Position numbers and translations under genes: made by a program. Below are positions 45,901-56,720 of a stretch of DNA of 64,000 nt, piece after piece (within the stretch, counting starts at the first letter, position 1; every line of letters starts with the position of its first letter). The notes beneath the pieces are model-generated. The model searched no databases. It worked only from the letters and a program-made list of their open reading frames with translations, and had not been told where the DNA came from. Source of the DNA: Episyrphus balteatus (lineage: Eukaryota; Arthropoda; Insecta; Diptera; Syrphidae); the NCBI RefSeq assembly GCF_945859705.1, contig NC_079134.1, positions 13,867,545-13,931,544 on the forward strand. The letters run 5' to 3'.

Positions 45901-46997
45901 GAAGTATTAAAGAGGATTTCTAAAATCTATGGGAGACTTCAAAAGCCTTGTTATCGGTCGATGGGTTTGTGTATTGGGATTTTGTTTTTTTTTTTTTTGT
46001 TTTTTAATTCGATGGGGATGGTTTTTTTTTTTATTTTGTTTTTTTTTTTTTTATTTAGAATCAAAACCGGCGGATGGTTCTATAGTATATTAGAATTCTT
46101 TCCACTTATAGACGGCAATTATAGGGAGAGAGCAGTAAGAAAAAAAAATCTCATCGAAATACAGACGGAGGTTAATTTGACATCGCCACGCTTCCGAGGT
46201 AACTGACTGGTATCAGATTCGTGAAGCATCGGATTTCGTTTTACGAGCAGAAAATTTTGAATCTTTGCAAAATTTTTGAAGTTTTTTTTTTTTTACTTTC
46301 TATGGGGAATTTAACTGAGTGTGGTGGAATTAGATTCATTGTGGAATGTATTGGAAATGCGCAGGTCTTGAGAATTGTCAGTGGTGAAAAATATAACTTG
46401 AAGCAATATTTTGACAGAAAAAAAGGAGAATAGACATTTGCTATAATTTTTTTCCTTCTTAAAGGACATTGTGGAAGGTAATCAAGTTGAACAAAATGCA
46501 GGTCAAGAAATTAGGTGAAAATCTAGAGTGTGCAGGAGGAAGAGGAGGTGAAGGTGGTTTTAGAGGTTTTTTTTTTTTTATTAAGGAGACGATGCGATGT
46601 GGCGTGTGTTCATATTTTTTTAGTGTCATTTTTTGATGATGAATTTTTTGTAGTTGGTTTTATTTATAATAGAAAAAGTATGCATGAAAGGTAAATACTA
46701 ATTGGAACAAGGTAATTTAGAAATTATGTTTTGGAGGTAAAACTATGACAAAACTAATGAAGAAAGTTTAAGAATTGTATGTTGAGATATAGATAACATT
46801 GTGGTACAGAGAACCACAATATCAAACTTGATTTACATATTTTATTTTTTATTTATTGACCGAATATTACATTCGTTGATGGATAAGCAGGGGTTTTGTT
46901 TTGGTCCACTGTTCTATTTGTTTTTTATCTACATCTGGCCCCTGTGGAGAGATATGCATATCAAAACTCCTTATCCTTTGCAAAGTACGAGGATAAT
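42974..46997. other. Non-coding stretch, no gene seen
   Basis: 42974-44180 is AT-rich. 44180-45550 is a GC-richer, unique-looking island. It contains a (GTT/GCT)n run at 45109-45152, a (GT)n run at about 45296-45312, poly-T at about 45368-45394 and a 'gacgatgatgacgatg' tract at about 45450. Further poly-T/A runs occur at 45750-45800, 45981-46000 and 46021-46052. Frames such as 44572-44778 and 45961-46206 show no domain. Confidence 0.55.
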
Positions 46998-47076
46998 TAC
47001 ACTGGTCGGCAACGAAAATGGAGCTTGAACCAAACCATACTTTTCTAAAGGACTTTTGTGTGCTGATTCCGAATCA
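46998..47076 (+). mobile_element. CACTGGTCGGCAA element, left-end fragment (copy 2)
   Basis: From 'ttacactggtcggcaacg' to 'gtgctgattccgaatc' this is nearly identical to 16741-16817 and is also preceded by TTA. The match ends abruptly at 47076, where the long inverted repeat begins. Either the element was truncated or it carries different internal DNA with the same end. Confidence 0.7.
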
Positions 47077-48245
47077 ATTTTTTTGCTTAAATTTCATAAA
47101 ACAAATGATAGCAAAAGATTCTCTAGGTAATTTAAGGAAAAAAATGTATAATAGTAAAAGACAATGTTCCATCGTTTAAGCGATAAATGCAATTTTCTCA
47201 CAAACTGACTTCAAACAAAAAAAAATATTTTGAACACAAAGGCAACACCTACAATATTTACAGACACGTTTTTAAAAAGCTAGAATCTCATTTTTATCTG
47301 TAAAATTTAAATCCATTAAATTTAACTAAGAGTTTTTGAATGAATGGTCCTCAACTCAAAATTTTGGAAAAAAAAAACACGTTATTAAAAAATTTAAAAT
47401 GGCTTTTTTTCAAACTTTTCGTAGTAAAATATGAATTTATTTAAAAAAAAAAATTTGGCCATAAATATTATCAGTTGAATTCCGAAGAGGAAAAGGTAAT
47501 ATATATTACAGTTTTGAAAAAAAAAAAAAAAATATAAAAATTACTTTAATTTCTTTGGATTTTTTTGATAAAAACTGAATTTTTGCATTGCAATAATTGA
47601 TTTTCTCAAAGATTTTGGTAAATAAGAACTTTAAACTTTTGGTATTTAACTTTCAACAATAAGGCTATTGAATGAATAAAAATAATTTTATATTTAAATG
47701 TTGAACTTTAAAAAAAAAAAATAAGTAAAATTTTTTTCAAAGCTTCTATTAAAAAAAGTTCTTCGAAAATGAAATGCTTTTTAATTTTTTTGAGAAACCG
47801 TAATAAATACATATTGACATTTCCTTTTATAATTGCAAATCATAAGAAATGTGTCCAAAAAAATTGAAAAATAAATGCATTTTATATTACGAAAAAGTTT
47901 TAAAAACGATATGTTAAAATTTTTTCAATAATTTTTTTTTTTTTCAAAAATCTGAATTCAATTACCATTTTTTCAAAAGCCCTTCATCTAATTTACCTAC
48001 TTAATTTTAATTTTACAAAAATGAATAAGCTTCTAACTTTTTAAAAATGTATATTTAATTATTGAAGGTGTTACCGTTGTGTTCAAAGTCAATCAATAAG
48101 AAAATCGCATCTATCTCTTAAACGATGGCAGATTTTCCCCCACTCCCATATATTTTTTTCCATAAATTTCCTAGACAATCTTTTGGCATCAATTAATTTA
48201 TGAAATATAAGCTAAATTTTTGAAAAAAAAAATGTTTTTTGTTCA
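47077..48245. repeat. 1.17-kb degenerate long inverted repeat (foldback)
   Basis: The left arm (about 47077-47650) and right arm (about 47690-48245) are reverse complements with many mismatches. Landmarks are 'gatagcaaaagattctctag' against 'ctagacaatcttttggcatc', 'ccatcgtttaagcgataaat' against 'tctcttaaacgatgg', and 'ggcaacacct' against 'aggtgttacc'. Further in, 'aaacttttcgtagtaaaata' pairs with 'tattacgaaaaagttt'. The symmetry can be traced almost to the centre at about 47670. No ORF is present. A transcript across it would form an imperfect hairpin of about 500 bp. Confidence 0.7.
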
Positions 48246-50362
48246 GAAAAATCTTCAATTAAATTTAAAAAATCAAAACGGCAACACCGACAATTTTTAA
48301 TCTATAGACTTTAAAGTATCATCAAAATCTAAGCTGTTCGGCCTAGTTCCCTAATATTGCCATTTTTTGAGCTTTAGTTACTCTGCTAGTTTGAAGATTT
48401 CCCATACAAAATACACGCAAATTTGGGTGTATTTTTTTTTAAATTTGTATAGGTTAGCTGAATTTTATGCTAGTTAATGACGGCCTATATAATTAGCAAC
48501 CAAAAGAAGAAGCCACCCAAACTCAGTGAAGTACGTAGGATTTGTATAAGTCATTGATTTTGTTTTAAGAAAAACGCGTATCAATTGCAAATTGACATAA
48601 AAAATTTCTGTGAAATATTGCTTTTTACGATGACTTACAATGAAATATTTTGTCCTGCAAAAACACTTTATTACATCGTTTTTTAATAATTTTATACAAA
48701 AATATGGTTGAAAACTCACAAGGAATTATTGCAATTTAAGTGTTTTTTTTATGACAGCTGAAAAAGAAAAATTGTTCTAAAAAGTCATATAACAACCCTG
48801 TGTAAATAAATAAAAGATTCCGTTCATATTTTTGTTTCGCATGAGCTTAGGATTTAGGAGGTACTAAACCGGACTAATCGTAGTTTCTTTTTTGCTTGCG
48901 ATTTTAGTTATTAAGGGTTACAAGATCTTAGAACCTAACATGTAAAATTTTAACTCTTCAACAATATATTATTTTGACAGTTAGTGAATTGTAAAAAAAA
49001 GCACAATTTTTAAACTATTCAGCGAGTGATTAAATTATAAGGAACTCAAATGGTCACTGTGGTGTATGCGTAACTTTTTTTTAAAACATTTAAATGTAGA
49101 CTCTTAAACATATTAGTTTGAATAATGAACTCTTTTATTTTTAAGTTATTTTAGTTCGAGGCAAATAATTTTAAAACTAAACTTAACTTTAAAATAAAAT
49201 TGAAAAAAATTTTGTATTTGTTATATTGGTAATACATAGTTACAATTTTGAACGTTCCATTTCTTTTCTATTCTGTACCAGCTCATTTAAAAATTTATGA
49301 TTTATTATTTCAAAGTGTAATGGATAAGAAGGCAAATTTTGCCAGATCAAATGTATAAATTTAATTTTCTTGCTTAATGATGGTTTCGGAGCACATTTTA
49401 ATAAAATAGTTTGTTTATAATCCTTCCAAACGTATTTTCTACAAAAAAAAGTCATAATAATTTCCATTGAGCATACAATTTATAGCTTTTTTCCATTCAA
49501 AAGCTTATAACTAAAAAAGTTCAAAAAATCTAAACCACAAACATAGATCATGGGCGATTGATTAAAATTATTTGACTTATTTGTAAGAGTTCACAAACCT
49601 TAACGGCTTTGGTCTGCTTTTCATTTAAAACCATTCCCAGTTAACTTTCTTTTATACAAAAAAAAAAAAACGTATGTAATATTCTCCTTGACAAATTTTC
49701 TCTTTTCAATAAAAACCAAAAAAAGGACTTCATCTTGATCTCATTGCACATTCAAAGCACAATTTCAAAGAAGCTTTCTAATCGAAAGAGCCATTAGACC
49801 TATGCCAGAGTTCTATAGAATAATTGGGCGGTGGACCTTTTTTTTATTATATATATTTCACTGCCTCCTTTTTGCTAGGGTCCCAAACAAAAACAGATCG
49901 TTGGTTTATTTTTTATTTTTATTTATATTTTTTTTTTGTTTGCTAGAAAGGACCGTTGATTTTAAGAATTTTTCAGAGAGAGGGTATACAACAAGCGACT
50001 TACTTTCTGATGATTGCACATTTGTTGGCATAGATAAACACAAAACCATGATAAGTGTAAGGGTTGTGTCCTTTTTCATCTCCGAGACAGTATTTTTCTA
50101 AGCAAAATAGTTAAATACAAATTTTGCTTGGTTATTGTAAGGATGAATGAGGAAAGAGGGAAGGGTGGAAGGGGGAAGTAAAGGAATAGTTATAGAGGTA
50201 GTGTTGTATAAGAGTTGTATGCTTTTGGCAGAAGAAAGCAAATAAAATAAATTGCCCTCAGCTTTGAAGAGGCGATAAGGACTCTTAACACTTTCGTCCT
50301 AAAAATGGATCTAGTTCAGCCATTAGGATGTTTTGTTATCTCCAATACTCTACTACTTGCAG
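48246..50362. other. Non-coding stretch, no gene seen
   Basis: AT-rich to about 49700. At 49054-49073 is the third copy of the conserved 20-mer 'tcactgtggtgtatgcgtaa'. 48791-48798 (caaccctg) resembles a hAT end, but no partner end was found. 49740-50340 is a more balanced island; the 99-residue plus-strand frame at 49802-50101 is Phe-rich with no domain. Confidence 0.5.
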
Positions 50363-50429
50363 ACGCAAAGATAAAATAGTATTGGATTCGGATGAATGGC
50401 CGGGCCGTCCATCGTCGACTTCTTCATAG
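50363..50429 (+). CDS. Possible 3'-terminal host exon
   Basis: A good acceptor-like tract, 'ctccaatactctactacttgcag', ends at 50362; its last 20 bases are mostly pyrimidine. In phase 1 the frame encodes 21 residues, RKDKIVLDSDEWPGRPSSTSS, and then TAG at 50427-50429. Codons are GC-ended (gat tcg ... ccg ggc cgt), unlike the flanks. On the minus strand the same bases read as an acidic frame (part of a 156-codon ORF at 50336-50806, with 'ENDDYEEVDDGRP'), but that lacks an acceptor. I do not recognise the peptide. The short length makes this speculative. Confidence 0.28.
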
Positions 50430-51178
50430 TCGTCGTTTTCGTATGGAAATGTGTGACTTCCATTTAGTTTTTCTATTTTTATTTTTGGGTTCGTTTGTTT
50501 GTTTGGAGGTGTGAGTTTTGAGTGTGGATGAAATGAGAAAGGCGGGATATTTGAACTATTTTTGTTAGGGCAAAGGACTGTTTTTGTTTTTTTTTTTTTT
50601 TTTGCAAAAGAAGTAAAAGCATTTATGGAGATTGGTGTGTGATTTTGGAATGTGTAATTTTTTGTATATCCACTTACATGGAAAATAGAATGAGGGAAGC
50701 AATTTATTTTGAAATATCGGTTAAAGTAGTTTGGGGTGTTACACAAGCTCTTTATAATTTTTAAAAGCTTTTGCTTAAAAAGGTTTAAGTTGAAGCATAA
50801 TTGCAAGAAAAAATTCTTGAAATTTTCTGAAATCGATAATTTAAGTCATGTCGTAATCAGTCAAAAGCATTATTGTAAGGAAAGAAATTTTGTCTAAAAA
50901 ACAAATTTAAAATAGTTTACCTATATAAAAAAAAAGTTTATTAATTTTGCCTTTAGTGGGCGCCATATTCGATTTTATACAATTTAACTTCGCCAATAAC
51001 CTGCAAACTAGCAAGACGCTTCCAACAATACCTCAATTGTCAAATTTCGATAAGTAGTTTAGGAGCTTTGATGTCACAGATGAACATAAATCCCTTATTT
51101 GTAATCGGACTAGAATATTTTGGTATTGCTATTGGAAGGTCATTTTTTGTTTAGGGTTTTTTGAACAGTGTCAATTTC
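50430..51178. other. Non-coding stretch, no gene seen
   Basis: Contains poly-T at about 50587-50603, G/T-rich stretches and an AT-rich end. Apart from the minus-strand frame mentioned for the exon candidate, nothing is recognisable. Confidence 0.5.
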
Positions 51179-51512
51179 AAAACTATCAAACTATCGATAG
51201 TTGTAAAATATTCATTCATTCAATTTTTTCAAATCATTCATTCATTTAGTTACTATTTTCATTCCAATAGTTTTTTTGTTCGATAGTTTTTTATTCGATA
51301 GTTTTTTCATTCGGATAAGTTTTTTTTTTGCTCGATAGTTTTTTCATTCAAATATTTTTTTTTATACAATTGTTTATTCGATAGTTTTTATTCGATAGTT
51401 TTTATTCGATAGTTTTTATTCGATAGTTTTTATTCGATAGTTTTAATCGATATTTTTTATTCGAATGAATGAACTATTCGATAGTTCAAATCATTCGATA
51501 GTTCCCATCACT
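51179..51512 (+). repeat. 'attcgatagttttt' minisatellite
   Basis: A unit close to 'attcgatagttttt' repeats about a dozen times. It is most regular at 51370-51450 (period 14-15) and more degenerate to the left, where 'attcattcatt' variants occur. The array starts and ends with 'actatcgatagtt' and 'ctattcgatagtt' sequences in both orientations, so ATCGAT-centred hairpins can form at the edges. Confidence 0.85.
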
Positions 51513-53446
51513 AATTTCAAGCGTTTCGTTAAAAAACAAGGACTTCCTTATGGCAATGACAGTGATCTTGTTGAAGGTCAAAAATCCAATTTCTTTTCAT
51601 TTGTTTGTCATCCTTTTTTGACACTCTTATTGACAATTAATGAAAAAACTTCAATGTCAACCCACAGTAGTTAAGATTTTTTTTTTTTTCTAAAGAATTT
51701 AATTTCAATTATATTTTTTTAACACGTTTCTTCAATTCAATTATACATCCTCACTTAATAGAATAATGGGTTTTGTCCTTCTCCTTGTTCAAACTTGTTA
51801 AATTAAATTGCTTTCATTCAAGGACCCTCTTCTCTATTTCTCAATTTAAAAAAAACTCACAAAAAAAAAAAGGAACAAGCGAAGTAAAAAAATGGTTATG
51901 TACTTACTTTTTATTCTTTCATTGTTTTTCCATCATAATATGTATTGAATTTCAAGTCAACGAATTTCATCAACAATAAGACAGAAAAATGACAACCATT
52001 ACCACCATAACACAACACGACCATCATACTCTTTACACAACAGTCAGTTGAAAGAAATCAAGCGAAAATAATATTTTTTTTTTACGAGAAAAGTGTCAGT
52101 AAAATGTTTTCTCCACCATGAAAATGCTGAAAATAATATTTTTTTTTTTCTTTTGTAAAATCATATTTCCCTAGAATCCTTCCTCATAACAATACCAATT
52201 GCAGATGGTATACCATTGAAAAAGAGCTACAGAGAGAAAGAGAGTGGGTGATGATGGAGACATTTTTGGTTAGGGGTTAAAACCAAGGCAGACATGGGGT
52301 TGATCGACCGAGTCTCTCTCTTGGTTCTGTTTCATTGAATTCTGAGCTGAGAGTATATCTGAATGTGGTTGGGTCGGAGGGTTTGCTGTAGGGTTGTAAA
52401 ATTATTGGAGTCAATAAAATAAAAGGTCGTAAAATATTGAACTAAACATTTTTATTTGACTTTAAAAAAAGGATCAAGTCGATGCGATTTATGGATATAA
52501 ATTAGTTCAAGTCTCTCTCTGTTTTTCTATTTGGAATAAATTTTATTGATCGGAAGATATGGAGGATGTAAAACAATAAGAGAAAATTGTGCCTTTTAGT
52601 AATTTGTTTACTTAAATATTCACAATAAGGTTTGATTTTAAGGCAATTTTATTTCAAGGTCGAAGTAATAAACTTGGAGTATATTTTTTTACATGTTCAT
52701 TTATTAGTATTTTTTTGGAACACGTGAAAATCAGGATTTGAGCATTAATGGTATATTTGGTGTATTTTAAGTATAATTATTTCTATAAAAATTCAATTGA
52801 ATATGGCGAGAAAATAAAAATGAAATACTTGGAAAATGTTTATAATACTCTTGCTACTTCCGATCTAATTTGATTTTTTTAAGAAAATTAAGTTGGAAAT
52901 ATTTTTTAAAAAAATTAATTTGCTCTCTTTGTCTTTGGTATGTTTGCAACCAATATTTGTATGTTCATTAGAGCATTTCAGATGCCAAAAATAATCAAGG
53001 ACTGTATAGTCCAGTGCATTTATGATGTTCATATATGGGCGACAAAGCAGTTTGTATCACCCCCAAATTTTTTTTGCTCATTCGATAGGGCTGAATATCA
53101 TTATCCTGATTTTTCGCACTCGCAAAATTCACCTTTCGGCCGCCATCTTGGATTTTAGTTTTTGTTGAATATCTCGATTTCTATTTATCTTACATAAAAG
53201 TTGTGCATACAAAAAACGTAGGCAATTAAATTTCGCGTCTTTTATGTTAAGAACACTTTTTCGATATTCTGAATATTAAAAAAGTTACAAGCCAAAAAAG
53301 TAAAAAAAAACTGAAAAAATGACAATTTTAAAGATTTGAGCACTTTTTATCAAAATTATGAAAAAACGTATCGAGAAAAGATTATTTGCCTTAAAATTCT
53401 CTACAACTTTGCTATACAACTTTTTTTTGTACGATTGGGGTCACAC
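51513..53446. other. Non-coding stretch, no gene seen
   Basis: 51513-52010 and 52440-53100 are AT-rich; 52020-52420 is somewhat GC-richer. 53130-53450 has 'ggccgccatcttggatttta' and 'ttctctacaactttgctata', phrases that look like eroded transposon interior. I cannot place ends. Confidence 0.5.
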
Positions 53447-55078
53447 GCAGTGGTACCACTTTACTTCAATTAAGGTAGATCTACTTCTTTTTTTTTCAAA
53501 AAAAAATAAAATCTACTTCCTACTTCGCACCATCACAAAAATATCGAAATCTATTTCATTTAAAAATCTCTGTTCCAATCTGCTTCAAGTTATTAATATA
53601 TAAGCAAAATCTACTTCTTTTTTTTCAGAAAACCAAATATTTGACTAAAAACACTGGTCTACAAAATTTAACTTTTTTTTCTCCTTCAAATAATTGTTTG
53701 ATATTATGAAAGATTACACTTTCCTGAATCTAAATCTGGTTTCAGAAAAATTCTATCAGGTACCATTTTTGTAAAAATGATTTTCGAAAAATGTGGGTAG
53801 TTTCTAAAAAATCAACCTTTTCAGATTCATTTGAACTCGTGCAAAATTAAAAGTATTTGTAGCATTGAGCTCTAATTTGGAGAACTTATTCCTCGTAATA
53901 TGGCCTATCGATTGACACCAAATATATGTCCTTTTACATTAATGTTTACTCATATTTTAAAATACTGATTTACAAAAAAAGCATAAATATCGAATGTAGT
54001 AAATCCTACATGAACAAAAACACCTTAATTAAGGAAAATATAAAATATCAACTCCGATTATATTTAAAAAGTCAAATATGTAAAGAAAACCATAGCAAAA
54101 TACATTAAACAAAATTTTTACGAGTTTTGTAATTGTATATACTATTTATCTATTTAGAAATATCTTATTTGTAATAAACCATTCGATAAACTGCCTTGTA
54201 AAGCTTCAGATTTGTTTCTCCTAGGAACAAAAGTATACTTTTCTTATAGTTTTTGAGTTAGAGTTAGAATCCGAAGTCAAAAAAATTTTATCACGTGAGG
54301 ATTTTGAGATATTCGCATTAAAGTATTACAAAATCAAGTTTTTTCTTAGAAAATCTCAAAAAAAAAAAACTACTTTATCTCACAAACCAGAGCTGACCGA
54401 AATTTTTTGAGTTTGGATTCAAAATCAGCACGCTAAAGTCCATTAGAAAAGTATATTTTTGCTCTAGGGAGAAAGATATATTAATTTTTAGAGATCAGTT
54501 TTTTTATTGTAAGATATGCTAAACCTACTAAACTTACTTAAATTAAGATATCTCGGAGAAGAAAAGAGATATTGAGAAGATTGAAACTGAATTTAAAGGA
54601 AAAAAAAAGTTCTTTCTGAAAACGTAACAATTTTAATTGAAGAATATTACATTGCCAAAATATTTCTTCGAAAACAGAAAAAAAAAATGGGTTTTTGCGA
54701 TTTTCTAACGTTAATATCTAAAAAACGTGACGTGCTATATCAATTCTGACTTCGGATTCAGAATCAGCATACAAAAATCCTTTAGAAAAGTATAGTTTTA
54801 TTTAAAGGAGGATTACCTTGCAGACCAGTGAAATTGTTATAAAACAATGTATAAAAATATATTTATGACGAAAATATGAAGTTTGAAAGAATAAATATTT
54901 TTAGTTTTAGTTGTTTTTACTAATTAAATTATTTAACTTAAATAAATTTAATAGAATTAGTTTTTTAATATAGATTTTTCATAAAGAAAAGGATATTTTG
55001 AAATCTACTTCGATTTTATTCAATCTACTTCCATTTTTTCTTTAAATCTACTTCGACATTTTTTCTGCAAGTGGTAAC
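53447..55078. repeat. 'aatctacttc' array interrupted by an insertion
   Basis: 'tctacttc' recurs at about 53478, 53511, 53611, 55011, 55031 and 55046, with degenerate forms between. The outer edges carry 'gtaccactt' at about 53451-53459 and its near-complement 'aagtggtaac' at about 55070-55079, which may be eroded ends of one element. The element at 53652-54830 splits the array. Confidence 0.5.
53652..54830. mobile_element. CACTGGTCTACA-ended DNA element
   Basis: cactggtctaca at 53652 is mirrored by tgcagaccagtg ending at 54830; nine of the terminal bases are perfectly inverted. AAA lies outside both ends, compatible with a 3-bp target duplication. The end sequence and the internal phrase 'ctgacttcggattcagaatc' (about 54746) relate it to the element at 16743-17312. 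A direct internal repeat is visible: 'aaaatcagcacgctaaagtc' at about 54421 and 'gaatcagcatacaaaaatcc' at about 54762, both followed by 'ttagaaaagtat'. No coding frame. Confidence 0.55.
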
Positions 55079-55167
55079 GTTCAAGCACTTTTATGTTAGT
55101 TTACTTGTAGATTTTTAAAAGCTGGCTCTATATAAATTTAAAAAACAATTATATTGAGGAATAGCTA
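55079..55167. other. Short AT-rich spacer
   Basis: Nothing seen between the 'tctacttc' array and the 'gtcccgta' repeat. Confidence 0.4.
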
Positions 55168-55295
55168 CGGTGACCATCCGTCCCGGTTTACTGTCCCGTA
55201 TTTCTACAGCTTGTCCCGGGTTTTTATTTAAGAAACCCGGGACGTATAAGTGTCCCGTATTTTGTAATTTGTCCCGTGATTATCCCGTATTTGCA
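55168..55295 (+). repeat. 'tgtcccgtattt' repeats with a strong hairpin
   Basis: About six copies of 'tgtcccg' at spacings of 12-30 bp follow 'ggtgaccatccg'. At 55213-55223 and 55233-55243 the sequence gtcccgggttt / aaacccgggac forms an 11-bp GC-rich hairpin with a 9-base loop. 'ggtgaccat.cgtcccg' arrangements are familiar from the ends of some DNA transposons, but I cannot assign a family and no second end was found. Confidence 0.5.
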
Positions 55296-55812
55296 CATTC
55301 TCTGATTTTTGTATTCAAAATTCTAAATACTTTGTACGGAAAACAAGAAAACAGTGGTTGGAAATTAAAATTTTTTTAATTTTTCGGATAAAGCATTTAT
55401 TTTTTTAGAAGTTATTATAAGACATTATTACCTATAAAACCATTTTCTTGATTTCTGATTTCGTAAACAACTTAAATGATTTTAAATGATTTCAACAAAA
55501 ACGCTCCCAAAAAATCGTTCTTGATATAAAATAAGGAAAAATTATGAAAACTCATCTAAAAAAAAATTGAAATTTTTTTGATAAATCAATATTTTCGAAA
55601 CGATACAATGAATTTTGTATCTGAGTAATTCCATGTGAAAAGAATATACGAAAAATATTTATGTCATAAAATCTTTTTGTGTCATTTTTTACCGGTTCCT
55701 TAGCTCAAAATATGAACTTCTGTATATAAATAATCCCCCCAAAAAATTAGCAAGTGAGAAGAACGAATTAATTCCCTAAGTCACTCAATTTTTGAGAGTA
55801 AAAAAAAACAAT
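55296..55812. other. AT-rich non-coding stretch, nothing seen
   Basis: No frame or repeat I can support. Confidence 0.5.
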
Positions 55813-56107
55813 AACGAAGAAAAAAATAACAAAAATAATAAAAAATTATTAAAATTATTTTTATTTTAAGTGGAGTGATTGAATATAATTCAATATAAGT
55901 TCAAGTGACCTCAACTCCAAAAATTTATAAAGCTTTTCGCCCAGGTACGACAGTGGGCTCTTCAGTTAGATCTGTCGTACCCTTACCACGGGCATACATT
56001 TTCTAAGTGTCTGAATTTAAACAAATTCCCTTAGAATATTATAATTCACAGTATATTCATGCTGTGAGTTTTATATAGTGTCGGTAAACATCGACCAAAA
56101 TAAGGCG
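55813..56107 (+). mobile_element. Inverted-segment element, copy 2
   Basis: The left part 55813-55982 matches 14872-15041 with only a few differences, including the inverted pair ggtacgacag (55943-55952) and ctgtcgtacc (55972-55981). The core then runs 'cacgggcatacattttct' to 'catgctgtgagttttata', the reverse complement of the core in copy 1. A single terminal arm, 56076-56107, is identical to the right arm of copy 1; the left arm is absent. Copy 2 is therefore the simpler arrangement. Confidence 0.75.
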
Positions 56108-56720
56108 ACTTTTTTGGAAAAAATAAAAATGCAGTTTTATTGCAATCGCTTTGAATATTATGTCTACAAAGTTTAATACAAATCGTTAGAGCCGTTTTCG
56201 AGTTATTTGGTATAATTTGAAAAATTTGTATGCGAGGTACACTTTTTTGACTTTTTTGAGAAAAACTAAAAACGCAGTTTTATTGCAATTGCTTTGAATA
56301 TTACGTCTGCAATGTTTAATCAAAATCGTTAGAGCCTTTTTCAAGTAAATTGGTTTGAATTTAGAAACTTGTAGGTATGGGAGGTACACTTTCTAAGCGA
56401 GATATAAAAAACAAAAAAAAAAATACAACTTTCAGAATTACATAAAAATCATCTGTACCAAATTTGAAGAAAATCCTTCTACCCGTTTAGGCTGTGGAAA
56501 CGTGTTCAGATGAAAGCACAGACGCACGGACGGAATTGTGGGACCCACTTTTTTCGGAATTCTCCATCATCATATTGTTGGTTTTGATTAAAACCTCAAT
56601 TTTTTTTCGACACGAAACCAATACTTTCCCTATAGGCTATAGAGCAAGTAAAAATAAAAGCAAGATCTTTAAGTTTGTCATGAAAATTCAACATTCCATG
56701 GTACCTATATAAAATGTTCC
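56108..56720 (+). repeat. 143-bp tandem duplication and TE-like remnant
   Basis: 'gcagttttattgcaat' occurs at 56131 and 56274, 143 bp apart, with the following 'cgttagagcc.tttt.a' and 'aggtacac' also duplicated. Downstream come 'cagatgaaagcacagacgca' and 'gtgggacccactttttt', typical of transposon interiors in tone but not assignable. 56649-56708 resembles 3672-3725 inside the TTAA element ('catgaaaattcaa.attcca'). Confidence 0.6.

Noticed and set aside
48791..48798. hAT end 'caaccctg'
   Set aside because: No matching CAGGGTTG end or 8-bp duplication was found within several kb in the right orientation.
50336..50806. 156-codon minus-strand ORF as a real gene
   Set aside because: Much of it is Lys/Asn/Phe/Thr-rich translation of AT-rich DNA and a poly-T run; only the acidic end looks coding-like, and that part is explained equally well by the plus-strand exon candidate.
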